DNA of 38,452 nt, from NCBI GenBank assembly GCA_015654835.1, contig JAATGG010000195.1, positions 1 to 38,452 on the forward strand. Direction: 5' to 3'. How positions within the stretch are numbered: position 1 is the stretch's first letter; every line of letters starts with the position of its first letter. This document shows positions 1 to 9,186 of this stretch, in pieces. The translations under genes were made by a program, and so were the position numbers. Under the pieces are notes generated by a model that was not told the origin of the DNA, searched no databases, and was given only the letters and a program-made list of their open reading frames with translations. The stretch is from Terriglobales bacterium (GTDB lineage: Bacteria; Acidobacteriota; Terriglobia; Terriglobales; Acidobacteriaceae).

Positions 1-2199
1 CCGGCTCCTCCGTTTTCATCTGCTGGTCCGCAGACCGATTCTTCGCTGCCCGGGCAGATGGCGTTCAACGAGCAAAGGGCAACGCCGGTGGTTCCACAGG
101 CTGCGGGCAGGCCTGCTCATGCATCGGCCCGGACCTCTGCCGGGACGAAAAAATCGGCGGCGTCGCCTAGCTATGCTGGCCAAATGCGCCTGCCGTCTTC
201 CGAGGAGAACATTACTTCTGCCAGCCCGGAGCCAGTGCCAGCCACCGCGCACCCGCTTTCTTCGCAGCTTCCCGCATGGGCGTCTGCCGTCAATGCGCCT
301 CGGCCGGGAGGGCGGCTGGATTCCAGTGCATCGGCGGGCTTGCGGATCAGCTCGCAACCGATGGGCCCGGTCGCCGCACAGACGCAAACTCTTTTTGCAG
401 AGCAGACGGATGGGCAACTCACGGCGGGTTCTGCCGCAGGGATTCATGCCTTGCCCAACGCGCAGGTGAGGGCAGTGGGCAGCTTAAATGAAACGCCTTT
501 GGGCATGGGCACCGATCCGACTCAGTATGCGGCCATGCAGTACACGGCCTCTCCGCAGGGAGGGCAGCCGAATCCGTCTCAGCAGGGCTCGCCTCAAGCT
601 GGTGGGTCTCAGGCAGGTGGAACTCGGCAACAGGCTGCTGTGCCGCACGCAACGGCAGGCAGGAAGACGACCCGGAGGGCCGCGACGGCGGGCAAGGATC
701 GGACGAGTAAGGATCAGGCGCTGCCGGGTGCTACGCTTGGCTCCGCTACGGGTCTAAACCCGTATCCGGCGCCCTCTTCGACCCCGTACGCGGGCGTTTA
801 TCCGGACGGAGGCCAGCAGCAGGTTCAGGTTCCCGATGCGCCGCAGGTAGCTGCTCCCTCGGCGACCGGCAGTGGACTCTCCGACCAGGATTTGCAGGAG
901 CGCAATCTTCCGCCGCTGCGGGGACCGTGGGCGCGCATTCAGCGCGAGCGCCGTGCGCCGAGTCCGCGCGATGAGGCGGAAATGCAGTTGCGCACGATCG
1001 AGAGCAGCTATAGCCCGTGGCTTGGTGGAGCGGGCATCATCAACTATCGCAGCGGCAACCTGGGCTTCGATCACCTGTCCGCATTGGAGGCTCCGTTTGA
1101 GGTCTCCGCGCCGCTTGGCTATTCCGCCCGCTTCACCATAGTCGCGCGGCCCGTGTTTCTCGATTCCGGCCAGGCGGATGGAACGGCGATCATTCAGGTG
1201 CAGCAGTCCACCACCGCCGGAACTGCGCTGGTCACCATTCCCGAGCCGCTGGGAACCGATTCTGCTACCGGCCCGGCGAGCGCCACTTCGACAGGGAGCG
1301 GAATTCCTCCACAGCAGAACGCGACCGGCCTGGGCGGCGAGGTACAACTGGCCTTTCCACATCTCTCGCTGGCCGCCGGCTATACGCCGTTCGGCTTTCT
1401 GGTTTCCAATGCCACCGGCCGGTTCCAATGGAAGCCGGGCAACGGTCCGTTTACCTTTTCGTTCAATCGAGACTCGATTAAGGATACGCAGCTTTCGTAC
1501 GCCGGGATGCGCGATCCCGGCTCGGCGTCGCTCTCCTATCCCGGCAACATCTGGGGCGGCGTCATCGCCAATCAAAGCAGCGTCCAGTTTGCGCGAGGCG
1601 ATGCGGAGTCGGGCTTTTATCTCGGCGTTGGCGGCCAGGACATTACCGGCTACAACGTCAAGTCGAACAGCCGGGTGGACGGGTCAGCCGGCGCCTACTG
1701 GCATGCCTGGACTTCGCCGGAATACGGAAGCCTGAATGTGGGCGCCAACTTTTTTGCCATGCACTATGCGCAGAACCAGCAGGCCTTCACCTTCGGCATG
1801 GGCGGCTACTTCAGTCCCCAGGTTTACTTCCTGGCCAATATTCCTTTCACATGGACCGGTCACTACCTGACCCGCTGGCACTACAACATTCTCGGCAGCT
1901 TGGGCGTGCAGGCATTCCAAGAGACGCTGACCCCGCTTTATCCGGGTTCCGCCGTCACCGAATATCTGCCTGCGGTGACGAGCGTGGGGCCCAACTACGA
2001 CCTGCATGGGCAGACCTCTTACGCGGTCAGCCCGCACTGGTTTGTCGGCGGATCGCTTGCGGCCAACAACTCGCGTAACTACTCGGCGGTGTCGGCACAG
2101 TTCTCCATCCACTATCTCTTCCGGTCGCAACCGTCCACCGTGGCCACGCCCACCGGCATGTTTTCCAACGACGGCATGAGGCCCTTCACAGTTCCATAA
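1..2199 (+). CDS. bcsC: BcsC-like cellulose synthase outer-membrane subunit, C-terminal part (5' end outside window)
   Basis: The frame is open from base 1, so the gene starts upstream and the first Met at 58 is probably internal. Roughly the first 320 visible residues are a Pro/Gln/Ala/Ser-rich low-complexity stretch that looks like a long linker. From about residue 326 the protein resembles the BcsC C-terminal domain, with the conserved pattern around SSYSPWLGGAGIINYRSG, the block GGQDITGYNVKSNSRVDG and the later GGYFSPQVYFLANIPFTW. BcsC family proteins carry N-terminal periplasmic TPRs (not visible here) and a 16-strand outer-membrane barrel that exports cellulose, so the family role is exopolysaccharide export. 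The protein runs about 30 residues beyond the likely last strand (FSIHYLFRS), which is unusual for a barrel. bcsA and bcsB would be expected upstream. A terminator follows 30 bases after the stop. Confidence 0.8.
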   Translation, partial: PAPPFSSAGPQTDSSLPGQMAFNEQRATPVVPQAAGRPAHASARTSAGTKKSAASPSYAGQMRLPSSEENITSASPEPVPATAHPLSSQLPAWASAVNAPRPGGRLDSSASAGLRISSQPMGPVAAQTQTLFAEQTDGQLTAGSAAGIHALPNAQVRAVGSLNETPLGMGTDPTQYAAMQYTASPQGGQPNPSQQGSPQAGGSQAGGTRQQAAVPHATAGRKTTRRAATAGKDRTSKDQALPGATLGSATGLNPYPAPSSTPYAGVYPDGGQQQVQVPDAPQVAAPSATGSGLSDQDLQERNLPPLRGPWARIQRERRAPSPRDEAEMQLRTIESSYSPWLGGAGIINYRSGNLGFDHLSALEAPFEVSAPLGYSARFTIVARPVFLDSGQADGTAIIQVQQSTTAGTALVTIPEPLGTDSATGPASATSTGSGIPPQQNATGLGGEVQLAFPHLSLAAGYTPFGFLVSNATGRFQWKPGNGPFTFSFNRDSIKDTQLSYAGMRDPGSASLSYPGNIWGGVIANQSSVQFARGDAESGFYLGVGGQDITGYNVKSNSRVDGSAGAYWHAWTSPEYGSLNVGANFFAMHYAQNQQAFTFGMGGYFSPQVYFLANIPFTWTGHYLTRWHYNILGSLGVQAFQETLTPLYPGSAVTEYLPAVTSVGPNYDLHGQTSYAVSPHWFVGGSLAANNSRNYSAVSAQFSIHYLFRSQPSTVATPTGMFSNDGMRPFTVP

Positions 2200-2227
2200 A
2201 CGGGCGATACCGGATGCATTGAGATAG

Positions 2228-2264
2228 AGCAAGGCCGCGCCGATTCCGGTGCGGCTTTGCTTTT
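2228..2264 (+). terminator. Rho-independent terminator of the bcsC-like gene
   Basis: An 11-bp stem (2228-2238 with 2251-2261, one G-U pair) closes a 12-base loop and runs into TTTT at 2261-2264. It lies just after the bcsC-like stop and ends that transcript before the permease gene. Confidence 0.75.
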
Positions 2265-2465
2265 ATGGCTGCCGAGAGCGTTCGTTCGGGGGCGCATGTG
2301 GCCGTTCGTTTGCGGACAGTGTTGTTCATCGTCGAACACCTGTGGCGCAGCGATCCATGCTGCTCCGGTGACAAGCCGCTTAGAATCAGGCGCCTTTCCT
2401 CTGCATGAATTGGCGGGGAAATTGCAGTGCTTTCGGGCAGGCAACACTCATCCTTCGGAGAATAC

Positions 2466-4913
2466 ATGCGCAATCTGCTTCACGATCTACGCCACGCGAT
2501 TCGACAGATGAGGCGGTCGCCCGGCTTCACAATTGTGGTGGTCCTCACGCTGGCTCTTGGAGTGGGCGCCAATACCACGGTGTTCAGCATCGTGGATGCG
2601 GTAATGTTGCGTCCGCTGCCCTATGCGCAGCCGGAGCGGCTGATGCAGGTCAGCCCCGTCAGGAACGGGGGAGAGTCGGAGTTCGATGCTGTCTCGTACC
2701 CCGATTTTTTCGATTGGCGGACGCGCAACCGTAGCTTCGAGCACCTCGTTTCGGAGCATGACGCTTCGTTTACGCTCACCGGGGTTACGCGCGCCGTCCA
2801 TCTCGACGGCCAAGCGGTGTCGTGGGATTTGCTGCCGATGCTTGGAGTACGGCCGGAGCTTGGCCGCGGTTTCACGCAGAGCGAAGAAAAGCGCGGCACA
2901 CGGGTGCTGCTCATCAGTCATGCGTTGTGGCAGGCCCAATTCGGCGCGGACCCGTCGATTGTGGGTCGCACGCTTCACCTTAACGGCGATCCTTACACGG
3001 TCATCGGGGTCATGGCCCCCGTCTTCCGCTTTCCGATGGACAAGCCGAAGAATTCCTTTTGGACCACCCTGGCGATCGACGACGATCCCAACGATTCAAA
3101 GCCGATGACCGCCAATCGGGGTGCGCATTGGCTCAATGTGACGGGGCGGCTCAAGCCGGGAGTCACTGTGGCTCAGGCGGACCAGGAGATGAAGGCCATC
3201 GCCGCCCAACTGGCCGCGCAGTATCCCGACTCGAATACCCAAGAAAATTCGGCAAAGGTCGAGCCGGAACTCGTGGCTCTGCTGGGCGACACCCGCAGGC
3301 TGCTCATGGTGGTGTTGGGCGCGGTCGCTCTGGTGCTGCTGATTGCCTGCGGCAACATCGCCAACCTGCTGCTGGCGCGGGTCAGGGAGCGGCAAAGAGA
3401 GATGGCCATACGCGCGTCGCTGGGCGCGGGCCGCGCAGGAATCGTGCGCCAGTTGTTATCTGAAAGCCTGGTTCTGAGCCTCACGGGCGGCCTTGCAGGC
3501 TGCGGCTTGGCCTACCTGGCCACGCCGCTGGTGCTTAGCCTGATCGGCACCAGCGTTCCGCGCGCGGCAGACGCCGGCGTCGATCTGCGGGTTCTCGGTT
3601 TCGGCCTTCTGGTCTCGCTGCTTTCGGGATTGATTTTCGGTCTTGCCCCTGCTTTTGTGGCACTCCGGTCCGACCTGGTTTCTACCCTGCAACAGGGCGG
3701 CCGGAGCAACGCATCGACCCGCGACTGGCTGCGCTCGACGGTCATCGTCGGGCAGGTAGCTTTGGGCATCGTGCTCACTGCGGGAGCGGGGCTTCTGGTT
3801 ACCAGCTTTCTCAAGCTGATGCATACCGACGAAGGCTTCAACTCCGACCACTTGCTGACCTTTACCTTCGAGACGCCCGACTCCCACTACAAGAAGACGC
3901 GGGCGCAGTTCTACCGCCAATTCTTCGAACGGCTGCGTGCGTTGCCCGGCGTGCAGTCGGCAGGCGGATCGATCATCTTGCCCATGACTGCGAACGACAT
4001 CACGATCAGTTTCGAGAATCCCGAGAAGCCGGTGGCCGAAGCGCTGCGGCCCTCCGCCAATCTGACCGGGATCACGCCCGGCTATTTTCGCACCCTGCAG
4101 GTGCCGCTTATCGCGGGCCGCAACCTGGCGGAGTCGGACGATATGCAGGCACCGCAGGTGATGCTCATCAACCAGGCGTTTGCGCAAAAGTATTTTCCCG
4201 GCGAAGATCCTCTGGGAAAAAAACTCAAACCCGGGGCCGGCAACGGGACTCCAGGCGGGCCGCCCTGGCGGCAGATTGTCGGGGTGGTGGGCAACGTTCG
4301 CCGCGCTGCGACCTTGCGCGAGATGGAGCCGACGATGTATCTGCCGGCCAGCCAACTTCCCAATTGGTGCTGCCTCTACTCGGTGGTACGGACATCGCCA
4401 TCGATGGCCCCGGCAAGCCTGGAGCCGGCAGTCCGTCAACTGGTCACTTCGATCGATCCGGAAATTCCGGTGACCGAGGTGGCCACCATGCCCAACTTGC
4501 TTGCTCTGCAGCTTGCCCAGCCGCGCTTTGCCATGATCCTGCTGGGGGCCTTCGCCGGGCTGGCGCTGATGCTCACCGTGGTGGGACTCTACGGCGTGAT
4601 GGCCTATTCGGTTTCGCGGCGAACACGAGAGATTGGGCTGCGGTTGGCTCTCGGAGCCCAGCGTGCCGCGGTGTTCAAGATGGTGCTGGGGCACGCCGTC
4701 TTTCTGTTGGCGGTGGGCATCGGGATCGGCCTGGCGGTCGTCATGGCTTCGAGCGCGATCCTCGAAAAAATGCTCTACGGCACCGATTCGCGCAATCCTC
4801 TGGTGCTGACCGCGGTAATCGCGGGCATGGCGCTGGCGGGTATGTTCGCGGCTTATCTGCCTGCCTATCGTGCGGCTGCTATCGAGCCGATGGAGGCGCT
4901 GCGAACGGAATAG
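2466..4913 (+). CDS. ADOP-type ABC permease (double MacB_PCD/FtsX, no ATPase)
   Basis: This 815-residue inner-membrane protein has two tandem MacB-like periplasmic-core plus FtsX units. The N-terminus (MRNLLHDLRHAIRQMRRSPG, then a TM segment and PLPYAQPERL) is typical of the acidobacterial duplicated orphan permease family. The first FtsX block lies near residues 280-410 and contains RVRERQREMAIRASLGAG. The second is C-terminal and contains SRRTREIGLRLALGAQ. No ATPase or adaptor gene adjoins it, which is normal for these orphan permeases; their substrates are unknown. I chose ATG 2466 over an in-frame start 39 bases upstream because GGAG at 2457-2460 is correctly spaced and family members begin here. 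It converges with the KdpD-like gene, with only about 50 bases between the stops. Confidence 0.9.
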   Translation: MRNLLHDLRHAIRQMRRSPGFTIVVVLTLALGVGANTTVFSIVDAVMLRPLPYAQPERLMQVSPVRNGGESEFDAVSYPDFFDWRTRNRSFEHLVSEHDASFTLTGVTRAVHLDGQAVSWDLLPMLGVRPELGRGFTQSEEKRGTRVLLISHALWQAQFGADPSIVGRTLHLNGDPYTVIGVMAPVFRFPMDKPKNSFWTTLAIDDDPNDSKPMTANRGAHWLNVTGRLKPGVTVAQADQEMKAIAAQLAAQYPDSNTQENSAKVEPELVALLGDTRRLLMVVLGAVALVLLIACGNIANLLLARVRERQREMAIRASLGAGRAGIVRQLLSESLVLSLTGGLAGCGLAYLATPLVLSLIGTSVPRAADAGVDLRVLGFGLLVSLLSGLIFGLAPAFVALRSDLVSTLQQGGRSNASTRDWLRSTVIVGQVALGIVLTAGAGLLVTSFLKLMHTDEGFNSDHLLTFTFETPDSHYKKTRAQFYRQFFERLRALPGVQSAGGSIILPMTANDITISFENPEKPVAEALRPSANLTGITPGYFRTLQVPLIAGRNLAESDDMQAPQVMLINQAFAQKYFPGEDPLGKKLKPGAGNGTPGGPPWRQIVGVVGNVRRAATLREMEPTMYLPASQLPNWCCLYSVVRTSPSMAPASLEPAVRQLVTSIDPEIPVTEVATMPNLLALQLAQPRFAMILLGAFAGLALMLTVVGLYGVMAYSVSRRTREIGLRLALGAQRAAVFKMVLGHAVFLLAVGIGIGLAVVMASSAILEKMLYGTDSRNPLVLTAVIAGMALAGMFAAYLPAYRAAAIEPMEALRTE

Positions 4914-4964
4914 ACCCACTGCTCCAAGGCGTCAAGGGAGGGCCGACAGAGCGCAGCGATGTGC

Positions 4965-6089
4965 TCAGCCGCGGCGTAGCGGCTTCTGCATGGGGACGAC
5001 CTGTACGGTTACATCGCGGATCTCGGAGAGAAAACGGTTGAGCACCGAGCCGCGCAGCAGAATGTCGAACCGCGAGCGGGCCGACTGGCCGAACACCACA
5101 TGCGAGATGCTCTCCTGCTGCGCAAAACGGATGAGGGCGTCGGAAACATTCTTGCCGGAGAGCGTCACGACCTGGGCGCCTAGATCGCGCGCCATACGCT
5201 GATATTCGAGCAGCCGATGATAGGCTTCGGGGTCTCCATGGCCTTTGTCGTCCTCGGGGCGCGTCACGTAGACGGCGTACCAGTTGGTGGCCAGACGACC
5301 GGCGACGCGGGCACCGACACGCAGCAGCCGTTCGGTGCCGGGACGCGTGCTCAGGCACACCATGACTTTCTCCGGGATGGGGGCTTGCTCCAGACCCTGC
5401 ACGCGACGGTATTCGGCAGCACGGTTGCTCACCTGTTCCGCAGTGGTGCGCAACGACAGCTCGCGGAGCATGTTCAGATTGCCTTTGCGGAAAAAATTGG
5501 CCAGCGACTGCTCCACCTTTTCGGCCGCATAGATTTTGCCTTGGCGCAGGCGCGACCGTAGCTCGTCCACGGTCACATCCACGTTGACGACTTCGTCCGC
5601 GCGCTTGAGGAAGTTGTCGGGAACGGTCTCGCGAATGACGGTGTTGGCAGAGCGGTTGACTGCGTCGTTGAGCGTCTCAAGATGCTGGATGTTCACGGCA
5701 GTCATGACATTGATGCCCGCCTCCAGCAGTTCCAGCACATCTTCGTAGCGTTTGTGATTTTTGCTGCCGGGGACATTGGTGTGAGCCAACTCATCCACCA
5801 CAACCATCTGCGGATGGCGAGCCAGGATGGCTTCGACATCCATTTCTTTAAGGTTGACGCCGTGATAGGGAATCACGCGCTGGGGCACGATTTCGAGGTC
5901 GTGAATCTGCTCGGCTGTGTCCTTGCGGCCATGGGTTTCCACTAGCCCGACGACTACATCCATGCCTTGCTGGCGCAGCAGCAGGGCGTCGTTCAGCATG
6001 TGATAGGTTTTGCCTACGCCGGGAGCCGCCCCAATATAAATGCGCAGCTTTGCAGGTTCCTGCTGGCGTTCCAGTTGGATTTCCCCCAT
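4965..6089 (-). CDS. Stand-alone KdpD N-terminal domain plus universal-stress domain (no kinase)
   Basis: The 374-residue product matches only the cytoplasmic N-terminal part of the potassium sensor KdpD. Residues about 12-220 form the KdpD domain, with Walker A GAAPGVGKTYHML and Walker B-like MVVVDELAHTNVPGS. Residues about 235-365 are Usp-like (PEKVMVCLSTRPGTERLLRV through FGQSARSRFDILLRGSV). The DUF4118 membrane segment, GAF, HisKA and HATPase domains of full-length KdpD (~890 residues) are absent. The ATG lies three bases after the TGA of the upstream kinase-like gene, so the two are probably co-translated and may act together as a split sensor. No kdpFABC or kdpE lies in the window. Sensing of K+, ionic strength or nucleotide is inferred from the family only. 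Confidence 0.88.
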   Translation of the reverse strand: MGEIQLERQQEPAKLRIYIGAAPGVGKTYHMLNDALLLRQQGMDVVVGLVETHGRKDTAEQIHDLEIVPQRVIPYHGVNLKEMDVEAILARHPQMVVVDELAHTNVPGSKNHKRYEDVLELLEAGINVMTAVNIQHLETLNDAVNRSANTVIRETVPDNFLKRADEVVNVDVTVDELRSRLRQGKIYAAEKVEQSLANFFRKGNLNMLRELSLRTTAEQVSNRAAEYRRVQGLEQAPIPEKVMVCLSTRPGTERLLRVGARVAGRLATNWYAVYVTRPEDDKGHGDPEAYHRLLEYQRMARDLGAQVVTLSGKNVSDALIRFAQQESISHVVFGQSARSRFDILLRGSVLNRFLSEIRDVTVQVVPMQKPLRRG

Positions 6090-6092
6090 CGC

Positions 6093-7499
6093 TCAGCCCA
6101 CCTCAACCGGGTGCCGGATGGCATCCACCACTGCTACGGGCAGAGTGAAGCGGAAGCTGGTTCCGTGCCCCAGGCGACTCTCCACCGCGATCTGGCCGCC
6201 CAGCGACTCCACCAACCGCCGCACCAAGGCTAGCCCCATGCCGGTTCCGCTCTCTGAGAATGTGTTGAAGCGGTCGAAGATGGTGCTCAGCCTTTCCGCT
6301 TCGATGCCCCGTCCGGTATCCCGCACGGTGAACTGCACAAAGTTCTTGATCTCTTCGGCGGCCAGCAAAATCTCACCCTCTTCCGGCGTATAGCGCAGTG
6401 CGTTCGACAGCAGATTGTCCAGAATGGAGCGGAGTGCCCGGCGGTCGGCCTGCACAAAGGCAAGGTCGGCGTAGGCCTTCACTTCTACCCGAATCCGTTT
6501 GCGCGAAGCTTCGTCGCAATAGCGGTCGCGGGCCTCGCGCAGTGCCGGGAGCGGTCTGAGCCGTTCTAACTGCAGATCTCGCTTACCGGTGTCCAACTCG
6601 GCCACTTCGATCAGATCGGCCATCAGGTCGTCCAGTTTTTTGGCTTCCTGGCTGGCGGCCTCTACCAACTCCGCTTGCAGGGGGCGCAGTTCGCCGCCAA
6701 AGCCCTGGCCCAGCGCGTAGAGGCCGCGGCGCAACTGGGTCAGTGGATCGCGCAGCTTGCGGCTGGCCACGGCAATGAATTGGGTTTTGAAGCGGTCGGT
6801 GTCCTGCAGGCTGGTGACATCTTCAAGGGTGGTCACGGTGCCCAGCAGCCGGCCCTCGGAGTCGCGCATGGGGGTGGTACGCAGCCGGTAGCTGCGCTCC
6901 TGCTTGCCGATGCGCATCGGCAACATGGCCGCTTCCCCTTCTGCCGCCACCGCCTTCTGCATGGAAACCGCGTCGCGGATGGCGCTGAGAATCTTGTCGC
7001 CGCCGGGTGTGGTGGTCAGAGCCATGCGGTCGGTGGCGGCTTCTCCCAGCACGTCGGTCGCAGCCTGATTCACCTTGAGCACGTGTCCCTTGCCGTCGGT
7101 CACGATGATCGGCTCGAAGATGGATTGGAGCACGGCGTCGGAAAGCTGGAACTCCATCTGGCGGCGGCCGGCTTCGGAATCGCGCAAATCACGGAGGCGG
7201 ACTGCCAGGCGGTTCAACTCAACGGCGATTTCACCGAAACTGTCGCGGCTGCTCCACTCGACGCGGTGTTCCAGGTTGCCGCGGGCGATCAGACGGGCAT
7301 CGCGGGCCAGCGTACGAATCGGCGCCAGGACGGAAATCACTGTAGCCGCCGCAATCAGCAGCGCGGCTGCCGGCAGCAGATAGGCCAACGTGGCATGGCC
7401 TGTGGAGGCGAGCCCATGATGAGCCACAACTCCCAGCCACACCGTGAAGCCGGTGAGCACTGCGCAGCCGAGAATCAGGCGCTGGGAAAGGTTGAGCAC
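6093..7499 (-). CDS. Membrane sensor histidine-kinase-like protein with His replaced by Arg (HAMP-PAS-HisKA-HATPase)
   Basis: The start is GTG at 7499, preceded by a GGAG site; upstream ATGs are out of frame. The 468 residues contain two N-terminal TM segments (about 8-28 and 38-60), HAMP (about 60-112), PAS (about 120-230, with PIIVTDGKGHVLKVNQAATD), HisKA (about 240-305) and HATPase (about 345-455). ATP-binding motifs look intact: N box DNLLSNALRYTP, G1 DTGRGI, G2 GTGMGL. The H box reads FIAVASRKLRDPL where family members have FxxxxSHELRTPL. The His is Arg-247 (codon CGC, bases 6759-6761), Glu is Lys and Thr is Asp. It should bind ATP but cannot autophosphorylate at the usual site. It is co-transcribed with the KdpD-N/Usp gene three bases downstream. 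It may be a pseudokinase regulator or a decaying sensor. Confidence 0.88.
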   Translation of the reverse strand: MLNLSQRLILGCAVLTGFTVWLGVVAHHGLASTGHATLAYLLPAAALLIAAATVISVLAPIRTLARDARLIARGNLEHRVEWSSRDSFGEIAVELNRLAVRLRDLRDSEAGRRQMEFQLSDAVLQSIFEPIIVTDGKGHVLKVNQAATDVLGEAATDRMALTTTPGGDKILSAIRDAVSMQKAVAAEGEAAMLPMRIGKQERSYRLRTTPMRDSEGRLLGTVTTLEDVTSLQDTDRFKTQFIAVASRKLRDPLTQLRRGLYALGQGFGGELRPLQAELVEAASQEAKKLDDLMADLIEVAELDTGKRDLQLERLRPLPALREARDRYCDEASRKRIRVEVKAYADLAFVQADRRALRSILDNLLSNALRYTPEEGEILLAAEEIKNFVQFTVRDTGRGIEAERLSTIFDRFNTFSESGTGMGLALVRRLVESLGGQIAVESRLGHGTSFRFTLPVAVVDAIRHPVEVG

Positions 7500-7518
7500 G
7501 ATCCATCTCCATGTTCTC

Positions 7519-7633
7519 AGAGCGGTTTCAGAAGACCGAGGAGCGACCTAACTTGTTGGCAGATTATCAATCGCTGCCGGTTGGGCCGATTTGGCTGTAT
7601 CCGTTTCCTCGATGAGGTTCTTGAAACTGCTCT
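7519..7633. repeat. Spaced inverted repeat upstream of the kinase-like gene
   Basis: AGAGCGGTTTCA (7519-7530) and TGAAACTGCTCT (7622-7633) are inverted copies matching at 11 of 12 positions, about 90 bases apart. They lie in the non-coding gap between the kinase-like gene and the next membrane-protein gene. It could be an operator pair, the end of a degenerate element, or chance. Confidence 0.3.
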
Positions 7634-7701
7634 AAGGAGTGACGTATCCATTCTCGCGGAAATGGCTCGATCACGCAAAGGCGGGAGCGGCAGCCCGGCC
7701 G

Positions 7702-9186
7702 CTACGGAATCTGACAGACTGCGTAACCACGCTGCTGGTAGGGGCAGTTCATGCCGCCTGGGGCCGCTCCGTGGACCACTGTCCAGGAAACGGTCCGATA
7801 TTCGGCCTTGAGTCTTTTGAAATCCTGTACCTGGAAATGGTTGAGCCCGTAGGTTGCATCGCTCATCTGCTTCCACTCATCGGCCAGATCCGGAAACATC
7901 GAAACGACGCCGCCGTCCTTGAAGTAGTCCGCCAGGGCGGAGCGCTCGGAAACAGCGCGGAAGCCGTGAACATCGGTGCCCGCATCCTTGAAATACCGCG
8001 AATCGACGGCAAATACGGCGTCCTGGGGCGTATTTTTGCGCACCCACAGCAATGTGTTGACCCAGGCATTCGAACTGGTTTGCGAGGGCAACTCGATGCG
8101 GGGACTGGCGGGGTAGGTTTCATGCGCTACAAAGGCCATGCCGATAGCGAGGGGCAGAGCGACGGCTGCGATGACCCAGGCACGTTTCTTGCCCGCATAC
8201 TCTCCCAGCAGGCCGCCCAGCAGCAGAATCAGGACGATGGTGATCAGGTGGAAGGTGCGCAGCGGTTGCACGCGCGCAAACATTTCGAAGCTGGGCGAGG
8301 AGCAAAGCACGGTCGCTGCTGCAATCGACAACAGGCCGAACGGGAGCATGGCAAAGCTCAGCCGGGCGAATCCCGACCGTGTGCCGCGCAGGTTGCCTTT
8401 CCAAAACCAGGCGAGGATGGCCAGCGGAGCCAACATGCCGACCCAGTGATACCACGACCAGTTGTAGAGGAAGAAGTAGTCCCGCGAAAAGAGGGCTTCG
8501 CGATAGGGCTCGGCGGCGGGCATCAGGTGAAAGCCGTCGGGAAGGATGGCGGCGCCAGAGGCCAGTAGCGGAATCTGCTCCGGCACTCTCTTTTTGCTTT
8601 GCCCGGCGACCCAGAGCACGCCCGCCAGAAAGATCAGGTAGGCCACCATCTGCGGATGGATCGAGGCGGTCATGAGGATTGCCGCTCCCGCGAGAGCGTA
8701 CTTTCGCTCAAGAAGGCTGGCCAGGGCAAACAGAGTCAGGGGTGTCGAGAACGAGCGGGCGGTCAGATAGGGATCGAGGAGCAGAAGTCCCGTATTGGTC
8801 GCCGGCATGGCCAGCAGCACCGTGACGATCAGGGTTGCGCTCCAGCGTGCACGCTCCGACGAGAAGCAGGCCGCGGCCAGCAGCCAGCAGGAGACCAGCA
8901 TGGCAAACAGAGTGACGACATACCAAAGCAGGATCGTCCAGTCCATCGACAGGTGAGTCAGTTCCGCCGAGAGGGCCAGAAGCGGCCCAAATAGAGACAG
9001 GTGGCCGTGGGAGCGGAAGAATTCCTGCCCGAAGGGATAAAGCGCGGGATGAAGAAGCTTTTTGGCCGCTGGCACATAGATTTCGCCGTCTTCGACGCCG
9101 AGATGGTAGCCATGAATGGCGAGAGCTGCCGCCGTGAGAGCTCCCAAGCGCAGGACAGGCAGATTTCCGCCTGGGGAAAACTTCAT
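7702..9186 (-). CDS. Polytopic membrane protein, candidate GT-C type glycosyltransferase (paralogue A)
   Basis: This 494-residue inner-membrane protein has roughly ten hydrophobic segments and a soluble C-terminal domain of about 115 residues. After the first TM it carries GYHLGVEDGEIYVPAAKKLL, an acidic ED motif where GT-C glycosyltransferases place catalytic acidic residues. The soluble tail begins WVNTLLWVRKNTPQDAVFAV, a pattern frequent after the membrane part of GT-C and YfhO-like proteins, and ends CQIP. It is a clear paralogue of the protein encoded at 9458-10993, sharing both motifs and the CQIP end. ATG 9186 has GAGGA upstream. I know no proven function; the glycosyltransferase idea is inferred from topology and motifs. 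A 270-base gap separates it from the paralogue, so it may have its own promoter. Confidence 0.8.
   Translation of the reverse strand: MKFSPGGNLPVLRLGALTAAALAIHGYHLGVEDGEIYVPAAKKLLHPALYPFGQEFFRSHGHLSLFGPLLALSAELTHLSMDWTILLWYVVTLFAMLVSCWLLAAACFSSERARWSATLIVTVLLAMPATNTGLLLLDPYLTARSFSTPLTLFALASLLERKYALAGAAILMTASIHPQMVAYLIFLAGVLWVAGQSKKRVPEQIPLLASGAAILPDGFHLMPAAEPYREALFSRDYFFLYNWSWYHWVGMLAPLAILAWFWKGNLRGTRSGFARLSFAMLPFGLLSIAAATVLCSSPSFEMFARVQPLRTFHLITIVLILLLGGLLGEYAGKKRAWVIAAVALPLAIGMAFVAHETYPASPRIELPSQTSSNAWVNTLLWVRKNTPQDAVFAVDSRYFKDAGTDVHGFRAVSERSALADYFKDGGVVSMFPDLADEWKQMSDATYGLNHFQVQDFKRLKAEYRTVSWTVVHGAAPGGMNCPYQQRGYAVCQIP

Noticed and set aside
3456..4919. 487-codon minus-strand open frame under the ADOP permease
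   Set aside because: Antisense shadow of a well-supported gene; the translation is low-complexity His/Arg/Gln-rich.
4965..7499. Complete Kdp potassium operon
   Set aside because: No kdpF, A, B, C or E sequence is present; only a KdpD-N/Usp protein and a kinase-like protein are found.
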